Positions 27,205 through 36,158 of a stretch of DNA of 64,000 nt are shown here, in pieces (within the stretch, counting starts at the first letter, position 1; every line of letters begins with the position of its first letter). This DNA is from Rhizobium sp. P32RR-XVIII (lineage in GTDB: Bacteria; Pseudomonadota; Alphaproteobacteria; Rhizobiales; Rhizobiaceae), in contig NZ_JABAIH010000010.1 of the NCBI RefSeq assembly GCF_012641395.1, positions 1 to 64,000 of the forward strand. The letters are read 5' to 3'. A program made the position numbers and the translations under genes. A model generated the notes under the pieces. It was not told the origin of the DNA. It saw only the letters and a program-made list of their open reading frames with translations, and did not search any database.

Positions 27205-28845
27205 TCAGCCGATGGAAACGTCCCAGGGCGCCACGACCTGCCAGTCGAGGTTCTTCTCCATGGCCTTGACGTCCTTGGTTGCCCAGCGGGACATCGCCTG
27301 AGAATACCACGGAATGAACGCCCAATCCTCGCGGAACGCCTTCTGCGCCTCCTGGGCGAGCTTCACGCGGTCCGGATCGTCGGTGGACTTGGTCGCGGCC
27401 TCGGCAAGCAGGCTGTCCACCTTGTCGTTCTTGTAGCCGCCGAGTTTGTTCTGGGCGTTGGACGAGGTGGAGGCGATGGAGCCTGCAAGATAGGAAGCCG
27501 CATCGGGAACCCGCGTGCCGACGTCGTCGCGGAAGATCTGCACGGAGTTCTGGTCCGGTCCCGCATAGGCGTCTTGCTGCGGCTTCATGTCAACGGCGGT
27601 GATACCGAGGTTCTGGCGCCACTGCTCGGCGATGAACTGTGCGGCCGCCTCGATCGCCGGAGCCGAAATGCCGACGAACATGATCTTCGGGAGACGTTCC
27701 GGTCCGCCATACTTCGATTCCGCCAGAAGCTTTTTGGCGCCTTCCGGATCGTAAGGGTAGGGCTCGAAGCCGGAATTGTCGGCGCCCGGAACAGAGTTCA
27801 GGATCTGGTCAGCCTTCTTGTGCGGTCCGTCGGGATAGGAGGCCTTGAACAGGCCGTCGCGATCGACCGCCATGATCAACGCTTGGCGCACCTTCGGATC
27901 GTCCATCGGCGCGCGGGAGATGTTGAACCAGAAATGCTGGCTCGTCGGAATGATCGGGCCGGCGGAGAATTCGGGGCCGAGATCCTGGATGATCGTCGAG
28001 GTGACGAGCTCCGTATGGGCATTGTATTCGCCCGACTTGATGAGCTGCGTCGCCGTGACATTGTCTTCGATCGAGGCAATCTCGATACGGGCGAGCTTCG
28101 GCTTCGGCCCGAAGAAGTTCTCGTTCGGCTCGAAGGTCAGCGTGCCGGCGTCGATATCGATCGCGGTCAGCTTGAACGGGCCGGAATAGACCGCACTGTT
28201 GTCGGGCTTGTACCAGTCTGCGACTTCCTCGCCATCGCTGCCCTTGGACTGCGAAGCTTTGGTGATCGGGATGATGTGGTTGGCAAGGCGCATGAAGAAG
28301 ATCGGGTCAGCTTCGGTCAGCGTGACGACGACCGTGCCCTCGTCCGGGGTGGCAACACCGGAGATCTCAGTTGCCGAACCTGCGCCCAGTTCCTTGTAGC
28401 CTTGAACCTTGCTCAGCACCTGGTCGGCACGCTGGCTCTTGGTGTTCGGCATGGACGCCACTTCCCACGAACCCTTGATATCGGCCGAGGTAATCTTGCT
28501 GCCATCGGAGAACACGGCCTTCGGATCGATCTTGAAGGTCCAGACCTTCTTGTCCGGCGATTCCCAGCTGGTGAAGACGTAGGGCTTCAGCTTGCCGTCG
28601 GCGTCGAAATACATCGGCGAGGCCCACCAGAAGGAATTCCAGCGAAAGGTTCTGCCGCCGCCGCGCAGCGGCGACCAGTCCTGGTCGAAGGCCGGGTTGA
28701 TGGCCTTCAGCACCTGGCCTTCCTGCGCCTTCACGATGCGGGCGCTTGCGCCGAAAAGAGTGAAGCCGACACCGGCGGCCAGCCCGAGCTTGAGGGCTTC
28801 GCGGCGGGAAATCTGCGAAATGCTTTGGTCGTTGCGAATTGTCAT
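27205..28845 (-). CDS. Dpp/Opp-type substrate-binding protein with Tat signal
   Basis: This 546-residue family-5 extracytoplasmic receptor starts at 28845 with GGAGG upstream. The leader contains a twin-arginine motif (SRREALKLGLAAG) and ends ARIVKA-QE, so export should be through Tat in a folded state. The mature protein shows WTFKIDPKAVFSDGSKITSADIKGSWE, FFMRLANHIIPI, VYSGPFKL and IMAVDRDGLF, common to family-5 receptors. It is first in the leftward operon with dppBCDF-like genes, the DUF1537 kinase and GntR. Ligands of this family range from peptides to oligosaccharides. The catabolic neighbours point to a carbohydrate-acid ligand, by inference. Confidence 0.92.
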   Translation of the reverse strand: MTIRNDQSISQISRREALKLGLAAGVGFTLFGASARIVKAQEGQVLKAINPAFDQDWSPLRGGGRTFRWNSFWWASPMYFDADGKLKPYVFTSWESPDKKVWTFKIDPKAVFSDGSKITSADIKGSWEVASMPNTKSQRADQVLSKVQGYKELGAGSATEISGVATPDEGTVVVTLTEADPIFFMRLANHIIPITKASQSKGSDGEEVADWYKPDNSAVYSGPFKLTAIDIDAGTLTFEPNENFFGPKPKLARIEIASIEDNVTATQLIKSGEYNAHTELVTSTIIQDLGPEFSAGPIIPTSQHFWFNISRAPMDDPKVRQALIMAVDRDGLFKASYPDGPHKKADQILNSVPGADNSGFEPYPYDPEGAKKLLAESKYGGPERLPKIMFVGISAPAIEAAAQFIAEQWRQNLGITAVDMKPQQDAYAGPDQNSVQIFRDDVGTRVPDAASYLAGSIASTSSNAQNKLGGYKNDKVDSLLAEAATKSTDDPDRVKLAQEAQKAFREDWAFIPWYSQAMSRWATKDVKAMEKNLDWQVVAPWDVSIG

Positions 28846-29123
28846 TTGCTCCTCCGTGGCAAGCAGCGCGCTTGTTCGAAAGACCCTCCCCGAAGCCGCG
28901 CGACATGGCGTAGAGAGTTGCGCGATAATGTAAATCTGTCAATAAAAAATAACGAAGCGACCACCAAAACTGTATGGCTCAATATTTAATATAGAAAAAT
29001 CAATAAATTAAAATCCAGGGCGGGGTTTTCTCAAATTTGTAAGATTGACAACTCCGGCACGTTGCGATGAATTCAGCACGGTAGGAACGTGCCCGGAAGG
29101 CCCGGTTTGAAGAGGAGGATACT
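28846..29123. promoter_or_regulatory. AT-rich divergent regulatory region of the acid-sugar locus
   Basis: About 280 bases separate the leftward importer operon from the rightward catabolic genes. Positions 28920-29050 are strikingly AT-rich for this genome. Symmetric elements include ATATT-T-AATAT near 28980, TTGT-N7-ACAA at 29037-29051 and GCACG-N7-CGTGC at 29076-29092. TTGACA occurs on the reverse strand near 28942. These are candidate binding sites for the GntR regulator. Confidence 0.55.
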
Positions 29124-30029
29124 TTGAGCGATCACAAGATTACAGGCGTCTACAGCGCCGCCACGACCCCTCTCAATGCCGATGGCAGCCCCGATCTCGG
29201 CCTCTTCACCGAACACTGCCGGAGGCTGATCAGCGAAGGCTGCCACGGCGTCGCGTTGCTCGGCACCACCGGCGAGGCCAACTCCTTCTCTTCGGCCGAG
29301 CGCCGCACCATCCTCGAAGCGGCGCTTGAGGCCGGCATCCCGGCGGACCAGCTTCTGCCCGGCACCGGCGTCGTCGCCATTCCGGAGACGGTCGAACTCA
29401 CCAAGCACGCGCTCTCGCTCGGCGTTACCAAGGTGGTGATGCTGCCGCCCTTCTACTACAAGGGCGTCTCCGACGAGGGGCTGTTCGCCGCCTATGCGCA
29501 GGTGCTGGAGAAGATCGGCGACAGCCGCTTGCAGGTGATCCTCTACCATATCCCGCAGGTTTCCGGCGTTCCGCTCTCCATTCCGCTGATCAGCCGGCTG
29601 GTCGAAGCCTTCCCGAAAACCGTGGTCGGCATCAAGGAATCTGCCGGCGATTTCAATAACATGCAGGCAATCATCGCCGCTTGCCCGGGCTTCTCGGTGC
29701 TCTGCGGTGCCGATCCGCTGCTGCTGCCGCTTCTGAAGGCCGGCGGCGCCGGCTGCATCACCGCGACCTCCAACCTCGTCGCGAATTCGCTGCGCACCGT
29801 CTACGACCATGTTCATGACGAGACGCGTGCCGCCGAAGTCGAAGCTGCGCAGGCGCGTATCAACGCTTTCCGCACGCTGTCCAACTCCTATGTCCAGATC
29901 CCGACGATCAAGGCGATGGTCGGTCTGAAGACCGGCAATACTGCTTGGAAGCGTACGCGGCCGCCGCTGGTGCCGCTCAGCGATGCCGAATATGCGACGC
30001 TCGCCGAAGGTTACGCCAAGCTGCCGTAA
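29124..30029 (+). CDS. DapA-family aldolase/lyase (not true dihydrodipicolinate synthase)
   Basis: This 301-residue class I aldolase-fold enzyme of the DHDPS/NanA/KDG-aldolase superfamily has the GTTGE pyruvate-carboxylate loop at 47-51, Tyr141 in LYHIPQVSG and Schiff-base Lys171 in VVGIKESAGD. Family members cleave or form C-C bonds with pyruvate, for example 2-keto-3-deoxy sugar acids or sialic acid. The start is TTG at 29124 after AGGAGG. It opens the rightward catabolic operon beside a DUF1537/PdxA2 pair, so a sugar-acid substrate is much more likely than lysine synthesis. The exact reaction is unknown. Confidence 0.85.
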   Translation: MSDHKITGVYSAATTPLNADGSPDLGLFTEHCRRLISEGCHGVALLGTTGEANSFSSAERRTILEAALEAGIPADQLLPGTGVVAIPETVELTKHALSLGVTKVVMLPPFYYKGVSDEGLFAAYAQVLEKIGDSRLQVILYHIPQVSGVPLSIPLISRLVEAFPKTVVGIKESAGDFNNMQAIIAACPGFSVLCGADPLLLPLLKAGGAGCITATSNLVANSLRTVYDHVHDETRAAEVEAAQARINAFRTLSNSYVQIPTIKAMVGLKTGNTAWKRTRPPLVPLSDAEYATLAEGYAKLP

Positions 30030-30041
30030 GGGAGAAAGCTC

Positions 30042-31226
30042 ATGCAAGCGACAGGCCTGCTGCCGGAGGAGGTTCCGGCTCTGATGGATGGCGTGCTTCG
30101 GCCAAATGGCGCTCAGCCCGGGCGCTTCGATGCCTATCTGCCGTCTCCGTGCATCCAGAACCACGCCGCCAACCTCGCGTTCCTGGCCGACGGCACGCTT
30201 ACCTGCGTCTGGTTCGGCGGCACGATGGAGGGCATGGGGGACATCTCCATTTACATGTCGCGGCTCGCGCCGGGAGCCGATCGCTGGTCCGAGCCGGAGA
30301 AAATGTCGGACGATCCGGCGAAATCCGAGCAGAATCCGCTGGTTTTCACTGCGCCGGACGGCGGGGTCTGGCTGCTTTACACCTCGCAGACATCCGGCGA
30401 CCAGGATGGCGCAGTTGTCAAATGCCGGATTTCCGAGGATGGCGGCAAGACCTTCGCGCCGGCCTATATTCTCTGCGACGTTCCAGGCACGTTCGTGCGC
30501 CAGCAGATTGTCGTGAACCGCAGCGGCGACTGGCTGCTCCCGGTCTTCCGCTGCATCAGCCTGCCCGGGCAGCGCTGGAGCGGTGACGCCGATACGGCGG
30601 GCGTGCTGATCTCTCGCGACGGCGGAAAAAGCTGGCAGATGCGGGATATAGCCGATAGCCTGGGCGCCGTGCATATGAATATCCTGCCGCTCGACGGGGA
30701 CAGGATGGTCGCCTTCTTCCGCGATCGCTATTCCGAGAACGTCCGCGCCTCGCTGTCCTCCGATCAGGGCGAAACCTGGAGCGCGCTGGAGCCGACAAAC
30801 CTCCCCAACAACAATTCCTCGATCCAGGCCACGGCCTTGAAAGATCGAAGAATCGCAATGGTTTACAACCACAGCAATGCTGCATCGTCGGATGCGCGAC
30901 GTCAGTCGCTCTATGACGAGATCGACAGCGACAAGACGGCGAGCGTGGAGGTTTCCGGGGCGCCGGTGAGAAAGGCCGTCTGGGGCGTGCCGCGTGCGCC
31001 CCTCAGCCTTGCGGTTTCCGTCGACGAGGGCCGCAGCTTCGAGCGCAAGCTCGATCTCGATACCGGCGACGGCTATTGCCTGAGCAACAATTCGAAAGAC
31101 ATGCTCAATCGCGAGTTCTCCTATCCGTCGATTGTCCAGGGATCCGACGGCGTGCTGCATGTGGCCTATACCTATTACCGGCGCGCCATCAAATATGTGC
31201 GTCTTCCATTGGAATCAATTGCTTAG
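30042..31226 (+). CDS. Asp-box (BNR) sialidase-like propeller protein, cytoplasmic
   Basis: This 394-residue protein is predicted to be a six-bladed propeller of the BNR/sialidase superfamily. Four Asp-box repeats are visible: SEDGGKTF, SRDGGKSW, SSDQGETW and SVDEGRSF. RQQIVVNRSGDWLLPV and FSYPSIVQGSDGVLHVAYTY are also typical of bacterial BNR_2 proteins. There is no signal peptide, so it acts inside the cell, unlike most sialidases. It lies 12 bases after the DapA-like gene in the same operon. It may hydrolyse or eliminate a glycosidic bond in the imported compound, releasing the acid sugar. Enzymatic function is not established by sequence alone. Confidence 0.75.
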   Translation: MQATGLLPEEVPALMDGVLRPNGAQPGRFDAYLPSPCIQNHAANLAFLADGTLTCVWFGGTMEGMGDISIYMSRLAPGADRWSEPEKMSDDPAKSEQNPLVFTAPDGGVWLLYTSQTSGDQDGAVVKCRISEDGGKTFAPAYILCDVPGTFVRQQIVVNRSGDWLLPVFRCISLPGQRWSGDADTAGVLISRDGGKSWQMRDIADSLGAVHMNILPLDGDRMVAFFRDRYSENVRASLSSDQGETWSALEPTNLPNNNSSIQATALKDRRIAMVYNHSNAASSDARRQSLYDEIDSDKTASVEVSGAPVRKAVWGVPRAPLSLAVSVDEGRSFERKLDLDTGDGYCLSNNSKDMLNREFSYPSIVQGSDGVLHVAYTYYRRAIKYVRLPLESIA

Positions 31227-31255
31227 CACTCCGTGAAAATAGTTGGAGGGGCGCG

Positions 31256-31289
31256 GTGAGGCTGGATGCCGGAAGGCATTCGGCCTCAC
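31256..31289 (+). terminator. Hairpin after the BNR gene
   Basis: GTGAGGC...GCCTCAC (outer, 7 bp) and ATGCC-GGAA-GGCAT (inner, 5 bp) stack around a symmetric 3-by-3 internal loop. It lies 30 bases after the stop codon and probably ends the first rightward transcript. No T-run follows. Confidence 0.6.
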
Positions 31290-31310
31290 TGTGTCAACAG
31301 CGATGTTTAC

Positions 31311-31334
31311 AAGTGTACGACAGATCGTGCACTT
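31311..31334. promoter_or_regulatory. Operator-like inverted repeat before the dehydrogenase genes
   Basis: AAGTGTACGA and TCGTGCACTT are 10-base arms with one mismatch, separated by CAGA. It sits in the 323-base gap between the BNR and alcohol dehydrogenase genes. With the hairpin just upstream, this suggests a separately controlled second transcript. Nothing coding is visible in that gap. Confidence 0.5.
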
Positions 31335-31549
31335 TCCTCTTCACTGGCGCTGGCGTAGGTCTTTCTAAGAAAATTGCTTTTAAGTCAATGGTTTAACGCG
31401 TATACCAGCTGCTTCATATCGATGCAGCCTCATCGAAATGGATCGGAAAGCAAGAAAAACCCTTGACCGTTCTTGCCAAAAACCAGCAATTGAGATAACA
31501 ACTTTACATCATCGACGGCAAGTCCGTCGCGCCTCGGGGAGGACCGCAG

Positions 31550-32683
31550 ATGGTCAGTTTGGATTCGCCTATCACCGTTGTCCGGCCGCACCTGATCGAA
31601 TTCGGCCTCGGGACGGCGGGAAAGCTGGGCGCCTGGGCGGCCGACAAGGGCTATTCCCGCATGCTGGTCATTTCCGACGCCTTCAATGCCTCGCGCATCG
31701 ACCTTTTGCAGTTGAAGGGCCAGGTTTCCGTCTTTTCGGACGTAGTCCCCGAGCCGGATATCGGCAATCTTGCCAAGGTGCTCGCAGCGGCCGGGGCGGC
31801 GCAGGCCGATCTCATCGTCGGTTTCGGCGGCGGCAGCGCCATGGACCTTGCCAAGTTGGCTGCCGTGCTCACCGGTTCGTCGCAGAGCCTGCGCGACGTC
31901 GTCGGAGCGAACAAGGTTCAGGGCCCCCGCAAGGCAGCGCTCGCCCAGGTGCCGACCACGTCTGGAACCGGAAGTGAAGCCGGCATCCGCGCTCTGGTGA
32001 CCGATCCCGATACAAAGGCGAAGCTTGCCGTCGAGAGCCTGCATATGCTCGCCGATATCGCCGTCATCGACCCGTCGTTGACCTTCTCGGTTCCCGCCCG
32101 CACGACGGCCGCGACCGGCGTCGATGCCATGGCGCATTGCGTCGAGGCCTTCACCAATCGCAAGGCGCATCCGATGATCGATATCTACGCGATCGAGGGC
32201 ATCCGGCTCGTCGGCAAATATCTCGCGCGCGCCGTCCGCGATGGTTCGGACGCTGAGGCGCGCGCCGGTCTTTCGCTCGCCTCGCTCTATGGCGGTTTTT
32301 GTCTCGGCCCGGTCAACACGGCAGGCGGACATGCGCTCGCCTACCCGCTCGGCACGCGCTGGCATGTCGCCCATGGCGCGGCCAATGCGCTGATTTTCCC
32401 GCATGTCCTCGCCTTCAACACGCCGGCCGTGCCGGAAAAGACGAAGGCGGTCATGGAAGCGCTCGGCTACAACACCTCTGACAGCATCAAGTCGGTCTTC
32501 GATGCGGCCTATGCCTTCTGCGCCGAACTCGGCATCGAGATGACGCTGTCCGGCCTCGGCGTGCCGGAAAACGATCTCGACGCCATGGCCGACGACGCTT
32601 TCGCCATCCGCCGGCTGCTCGACAACAATCCGCGCGACTTGACCCGCGCCGACATCCGCTCGATCTACGAAGCAGCCTATTGA
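31550..32683 (+). CDS. Iron-containing alcohol dehydrogenase (group III)
   Basis: This 377-residue NAD(P)- and metal-dependent dehydrogenase has GGGSAMDLAK (about 93-102) and PTTSGTGSE (135-143) as nucleotide-binding blocks. The metal ligands are Asp192, His196, His261 and His275 in VDAMAHCVEAF, GGHALAYPLG and HGAANALIFPHVL. The N-terminus PHLIEFGLGTAGKLG resembles maleylacetate reductase/hydroxyacid-type members. The start at 31550 has GGGGAGGA upstream. It probably oxidises or reduces an intermediate of the acid-sugar pathway; the substrate is unknown. Confidence 0.9.
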   Translation: MVSLDSPITVVRPHLIEFGLGTAGKLGAWAADKGYSRMLVISDAFNASRIDLLQLKGQVSVFSDVVPEPDIGNLAKVLAAAGAAQADLIVGFGGGSAMDLAKLAAVLTGSSQSLRDVVGANKVQGPRKAALAQVPTTSGTGSEAGIRALVTDPDTKAKLAVESLHMLADIAVIDPSLTFSVPARTTAATGVDAMAHCVEAFTNRKAHPMIDIYAIEGIRLVGKYLARAVRDGSDAEARAGLSLASLYGGFCLGPVNTAGGHALAYPLGTRWHVAHGAANALIFPHVLAFNTPAVPEKTKAVMEALGYNTSDSIKSVFDAAYAFCAELGIEMTLSGLGVPENDLDAMADDAFAIRRLLDNNPRDLTRADIRSIYEAAY

Positions 32684-32709
32684 GCAGGGTTTTCAAGAGG
32701 ATTTGACTG

Positions 32710-33711
32710 ATGGACAGGAATGCAAAAGTCGCGGTAACCCTCGGTGATCCCGCCGGCGTGGGCCCTGAGGTGATCGTCAAGGCGCTGGCTGCGCTGCCGG
32801 CCGCCGAACGGCGCGATTTCGTCATCGTCGGCAATACGGAAGCGCTGGAACGGGCAGCGCGTGCAACCGACATTACGCTCCGCTTCGGTCCTTCGGCCTC
32901 GGACGACGGAAGCATCATCGCCGTGGATGAAGTGCCGCTCGGCGCGGCCCTGCCGGAGATCGGCAAGGTCAGTCCCGTCGCCGGCGATGCCTCGGTCCGC
33001 TATATCGCCCGCGCCGTCGATCTGGCGATGTCGAAGCAAGCCGACGTCATCGTCACCGCGCCGATCAACAAGGAGGCGATGAACCTCGCCGGCCATCATT
33101 TCGACGGTCATACGGGCCTGCTTGCGCATCTGACCGGCTCCAAAAGCTCCTTCATGCTGCTTGCCTCGGAACGGCTGAACACCATTCACGTCTCCACCCA
33201 CGTCTCGCTGAAGGGCGCGATCGAGCGGGCGAAGACCGAGCGCGTGCTGGCGACGATCGAGGCCGGACACAATCACTTCATGCGGCTGGGCAAGAACGCG
33301 CGCATCGCCGTCGCCGGCCTCAATCCGCATTGCGGCGAGAACGGGCTCTTCGGTACCGAGGACACGGAATTCCTCGCCCCGGCCGTGGAACAGGCGCGCG
33401 GCAAGGGCATCGATGTCGTCGGCCCCATTTCCGCCGATACGGTTTTTGCCCGCGCCTATAACGGCGCCTTCGACCTCGCCGTCGCGCAGTATCACGATCA
33501 GGGCCATATCCCGATCAAGCTGGTCGCCTTCGAAACCGCCGTCAACGTCTCGCTCGGGCTGCCGATCGACCGCGTCTCGGTGGACCACGGCACGGCTTTC
33601 GACATCGCCGGCACCGGCAAGGCCAACCACGTCAACATGCTTTCTGCCATCGCCTATGCACGGCTGATGGCCCGTTCGCCGCGTGATGCAAAGGCGCACG
33701 AACCGTCCTGA
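32710..33711 (+). CDS. pdxA2: PdxA2-like 4-phospho acid-sugar dehydrogenase
   Basis: This 333-residue member of the PdxA family carries out metal- and NAD-dependent oxidative decarboxylation. Motifs are TLGDPAGVGPE, TAPINKEA, DGHTGLLAH (His134), THVSLKGA (His164), NPHCGENG (His207) and QYHDQGHIPIK (His262). In PdxA2 enzymes the substrate is D-threonate 4-phosphate or D-erythronate 4-phosphate, giving DHAP and CO2. Vitamin B6 synthesis by true PdxA is the alternative, but linkage with a DUF1537 kinase is the established hallmark of the catabolic branch. It lies 26 bases after the alcohol dehydrogenase. Confidence 0.88.
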   Translation: MDRNAKVAVTLGDPAGVGPEVIVKALAALPAAERRDFVIVGNTEALERAARATDITLRFGPSASDDGSIIAVDEVPLGAALPEIGKVSPVAGDASVRYIARAVDLAMSKQADVIVTAPINKEAMNLAGHHFDGHTGLLAHLTGSKSSFMLLASERLNTIHVSTHVSLKGAIERAKTERVLATIEAGHNHFMRLGKNARIAVAGLNPHCGENGLFGTEDTEFLAPAVEQARGKGIDVVGPISADTVFARAYNGAFDLAVAQYHDQGHIPIKLVAFETAVNVSLGLPIDRVSVDHGTAFDIAGTGKANHVNMLSAIAYARLMARSPRDAKAHEPS

Positions 33712-33734
33712 GGGGCGAGCGAGGGGGAGGCACA

Positions 33735-34700
33735 ATGGAAAAGACGGTCGTCATCCTCGGAGGGGAGCTTGCAGCGGAGGGCAGGGCGATCCTTGAGGAG
33801 GCAGGCGTCGGTGTCGTTTCCACCCCGCCCTATATCGACCGGCAGGCCGTCATCGAGGCGATGAACCGCCACAAGCCGGATGCCGTCATCGTCCGTCTTC
33901 TCGCCGATATTCTGGGCCGGAAGGAGATGGAAGCGGGCGGCCGGCTGCGTCATATCGCAAAGCACGGTGTCGGCACCAACGATATCGACATCGAGTCTGC
34001 CGCCCGGCTCGGCATCCCCGTTTCCGTCACAACAGGGAGCAATGGCCACTCGGTCGCCGAACATGCGCTCGGCCTCATGATGGCGCTCGTCAAGGATTTT
34101 TCCCGGCAGGATACGCTGATCCGCGATGGCGTCTGGGACAAGAACCAATATCAGGGGCGGGAGCTGCGCGGCCAGCATCTCGGCCTCGTCGGCTTCGGCT
34201 TCATCGGTCAGACGCTCGGCACCATGGCGCTGGCGCTCGGCATGCGCGTTTCCGCCTTCGATCCGCACACGCCGGATTCAGCCTTTCGTGACGGCATCCG
34301 GCGCGAAAGCGATCTCGATCGCCTGTTGTCGCAGGCCGATATTGTCAGCCTGCATTGCCCCCTGACCCCGGACACCCGCAATCTTATCGACGCGCGGCGC
34401 ATCGCGCTGATGAAGCCGGGCGCCTTCCTGGTGAATACCGCCCGCGGCGTGGTCGTCGACGAAGCGGCGCTCGTCGAGGCGCTGAAGTCCGGACATCTCG
34501 CCGGCGCCGGGCTCGACAGTTTCGCGCTCGAACCGCCGGACAGGGACAATCCGCTTTTCAAGCTGACGAACACGATCGTGACGCCGCATGTTGCCGGCGT
34601 CACGATCGACGCCAAGCGCGCCATGGCCGTGATGGCAGCCCAGAACGTGCTGACGACCCTGCGGGGTCAGCAACTCGCGGAGCGCTTCCTGGCGCGCTGA
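33735..34700 (+). CDS. D-2-hydroxyacid dehydrogenase (phosphoglycerate-dehydrogenase type)
   Basis: This 321-residue NAD-dependent dehydrogenase has the Rossmann motif GFGFIG at 153-158 and the catalytic triad Arg237 (NTARGVVVDE), Glu266 (LEPP) and His285 (TPHVAG). The KHGVGTNDIDIESAARLGIPV block matches the hydroxypyruvate/phosphoglycerate group. The start at 33735 has GGGGGAGG. It is the third gene of the dehydrogenase operon and may interconvert 2-keto and 2-hydroxy forms of the pathway intermediate. Substrate is inferred only by context. Confidence 0.9.
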   Translation: MEKTVVILGGELAAEGRAILEEAGVGVVSTPPYIDRQAVIEAMNRHKPDAVIVRLLADILGRKEMEAGGRLRHIAKHGVGTNDIDIESAARLGIPVSVTTGSNGHSVAEHALGLMMALVKDFSRQDTLIRDGVWDKNQYQGRELRGQHLGLVGFGFIGQTLGTMALALGMRVSAFDPHTPDSAFRDGIRRESDLDRLLSQADIVSLHCPLTPDTRNLIDARRIALMKPGAFLVNTARGVVVDEAALVEALKSGHLAGAGLDSFALEPPDRDNPLFKLTNTIVTPHVAGVTIDAKRAMAVMAAQNVLTTLRGQQLAERFLAR

Positions 34701-34725
34701 ACCTATGTCTTCAAAGGAGGCTGAG

Positions 34726-35790
34726 ATGGCCGACATGACCCATAAGCCGGTGCCGCATTATTCCGTGGACGAATTGCGCTCCTTTGCCCAGAAACTTTTT
34801 GCGGCCGCCGGCCTCGAAGAGGACAAGGCAGAGGCTGTTGCCCGCTACCTCCTTGAGGCGGACCTCATGGGCCACACCACCCATGGCCTGGCGCTTGCCG
34901 GCTGGTATCTGCAGAGCGTCGCCGATGGCGTGATGAAACCTGCCGGACTGCCGGCAGTGATTTCCGATCGCGGCCCGGCGATCGCCTGGAACGGGCGCCG
35001 GCTGCCCGGCGCCTGGCTGACTTCCGAGGCGGTAAAGCTCGCTGCCGAGCGCGCGGCTCAGTACGGCACGGCGACGGTGACGATCGCCGACAGCCACCAT
35101 ATCGGCTGCCTTGCCGCCTATCTCAGTCTTGCCACCGATCGCGGCTACATGGTCAGCATCGCAAGCTCCAGCCCTTCCGGTGCACAGGTCGCTCCCTTCG
35201 GGGGAAGGCGGGGCATCTATACGCCGAACCCGGTCGCCCATGGCATCCCGACGCCGGGCGATCCGATCCTGATTGATATCAGCGCCTCGATCACCACGGT
35301 CAACATGGCTCAGCGCCTGATCCGCGAAGGGCGGCAATATGATCACGATTGGCTGATGGACGAGGAGGGCAATCCGAGCCGCGATCCGGGCGTTCTCGAA
35401 CGCGGCGGCACGCTTCTGCCGACGGGTGGCCTCGATCATGGCCAGAAAGGTTACGGGATGGCGCTGCATGTCGAAGCTTTCACCCAGGGCCTTGCCGGCT
35501 ACGGCCGCGTCGATGCACCGAAGGGAACCAATGCCGCGGTCATCGTGCAAGTCTTCGATCCCGATGCCTTCGGCGGCCGTGAGGCCTTCCTCCGGCAGAC
35601 GGGCTGGCTGGCCGACGCCTGTCGTTCTAATCCGCCGCGTCCCGGCGTGGCGCGCGTCAGGCTTCCCGGCGAAAACGGCCTTGCGAAGAAGCGGGCAGCC
35701 CTTGCCGAGGGCGTCGAACTCGCTCCCGGCATCATGCCATCGCTGCTGCCGCATGCAGAGCGCCTCGGCGTCGCCGTCCCCCGTCCGTAG
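34726..35790 (+). CDS. Ldh/malate/sulfolactate-type NAD(P) dehydrogenase
   Basis: This 354-residue oxidoreductase of the YlbC/ComC (Ldh_2) family has a non-Rossmann NAD fold. The start at 34726 has AAGGAGG nine bases upstream; the frame from 34705 lacks a site. Motifs include DLMGHTTHGLALAGWY, DSHHIGCLAAYL (likely active-site His), FGGRRGIYTPNPVAHGIP, LPTGGLDHGQKGYGMAL and the C-terminal VRLPGENG. Related enzymes act on malate, ureidoglycolate, sulfolactate, 2,3-diketogulonate or L-threonate-like 2-hydroxyacids. It ends the operon, and a hairpin follows. Confidence 0.9.
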   Translation: MADMTHKPVPHYSVDELRSFAQKLFAAAGLEEDKAEAVARYLLEADLMGHTTHGLALAGWYLQSVADGVMKPAGLPAVISDRGPAIAWNGRRLPGAWLTSEAVKLAAERAAQYGTATVTIADSHHIGCLAAYLSLATDRGYMVSIASSSPSGAQVAPFGGRRGIYTPNPVAHGIPTPGDPILIDISASITTVNMAQRLIREGRQYDHDWLMDEEGNPSRDPGVLERGGTLLPTGGLDHGQKGYGMALHVEAFTQGLAGYGRVDAPKGTNAAVIVQVFDPDAFGGREAFLRQTGWLADACRSNPPRPGVARVRLPGENGLAKKRAALAEGVELAPGIMPSLLPHAERLGVAVPRP

Positions 35791-35838
35791 AGAGAGCCTA
35801 GCGGCGACAGCCTGAACCGGATGTTCCGTCAGCCGCTG

Positions 35839-35854
35839 CCGGGGACTACCCCGG
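35839..35854 (+). terminator. Terminator-like hairpin after the dehydrogenase operon
   Basis: CCGGGG-ACTA-CCCCGG is a perfect 6-bp GC stem 49 bases after the stop codon. No T-run follows. Confidence 0.5.
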
Positions 35855-36158
35855 TCATTGTCAGTCAGCGTCGCTGGTTCTAAGCTGGTCGAGACCGGAT
35901 GGTGACCAGGTGCGAGGAGCGGTCGCCCGTGAAGCCAAGCTGATCGGGCCATTCCTGCGGATGTTGTTCATCACATCTGCCGTGCTTGTCCTTACGTCTT
36001 CTGAGATACCGGCCGCCCATAGCAAAAAACTTATAGCTCGTCGCTTCCAACGGTCTTGGACAGGCAGCTTTCGCGGCACTAGGCTCACCTGATGACAAAC
36101 CCAGCGGGGCAGGAGAGAGCGTCGGCAGGCCGCTATCGCGCTAAGGGAAGAGCACCGG

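Noticed and set aside
27169..28989. 606-codon plus-strand frame opposite the Tat receptor gene
   Set aside because: No ribosome-binding site or motifs; the receptor gene is certain.
29073..31160. 695-codon minus-strand open frame opposite the DapA and BNR genes
   Set aside because: Runs across two well-supported plus-strand genes and has no recognisable domain.
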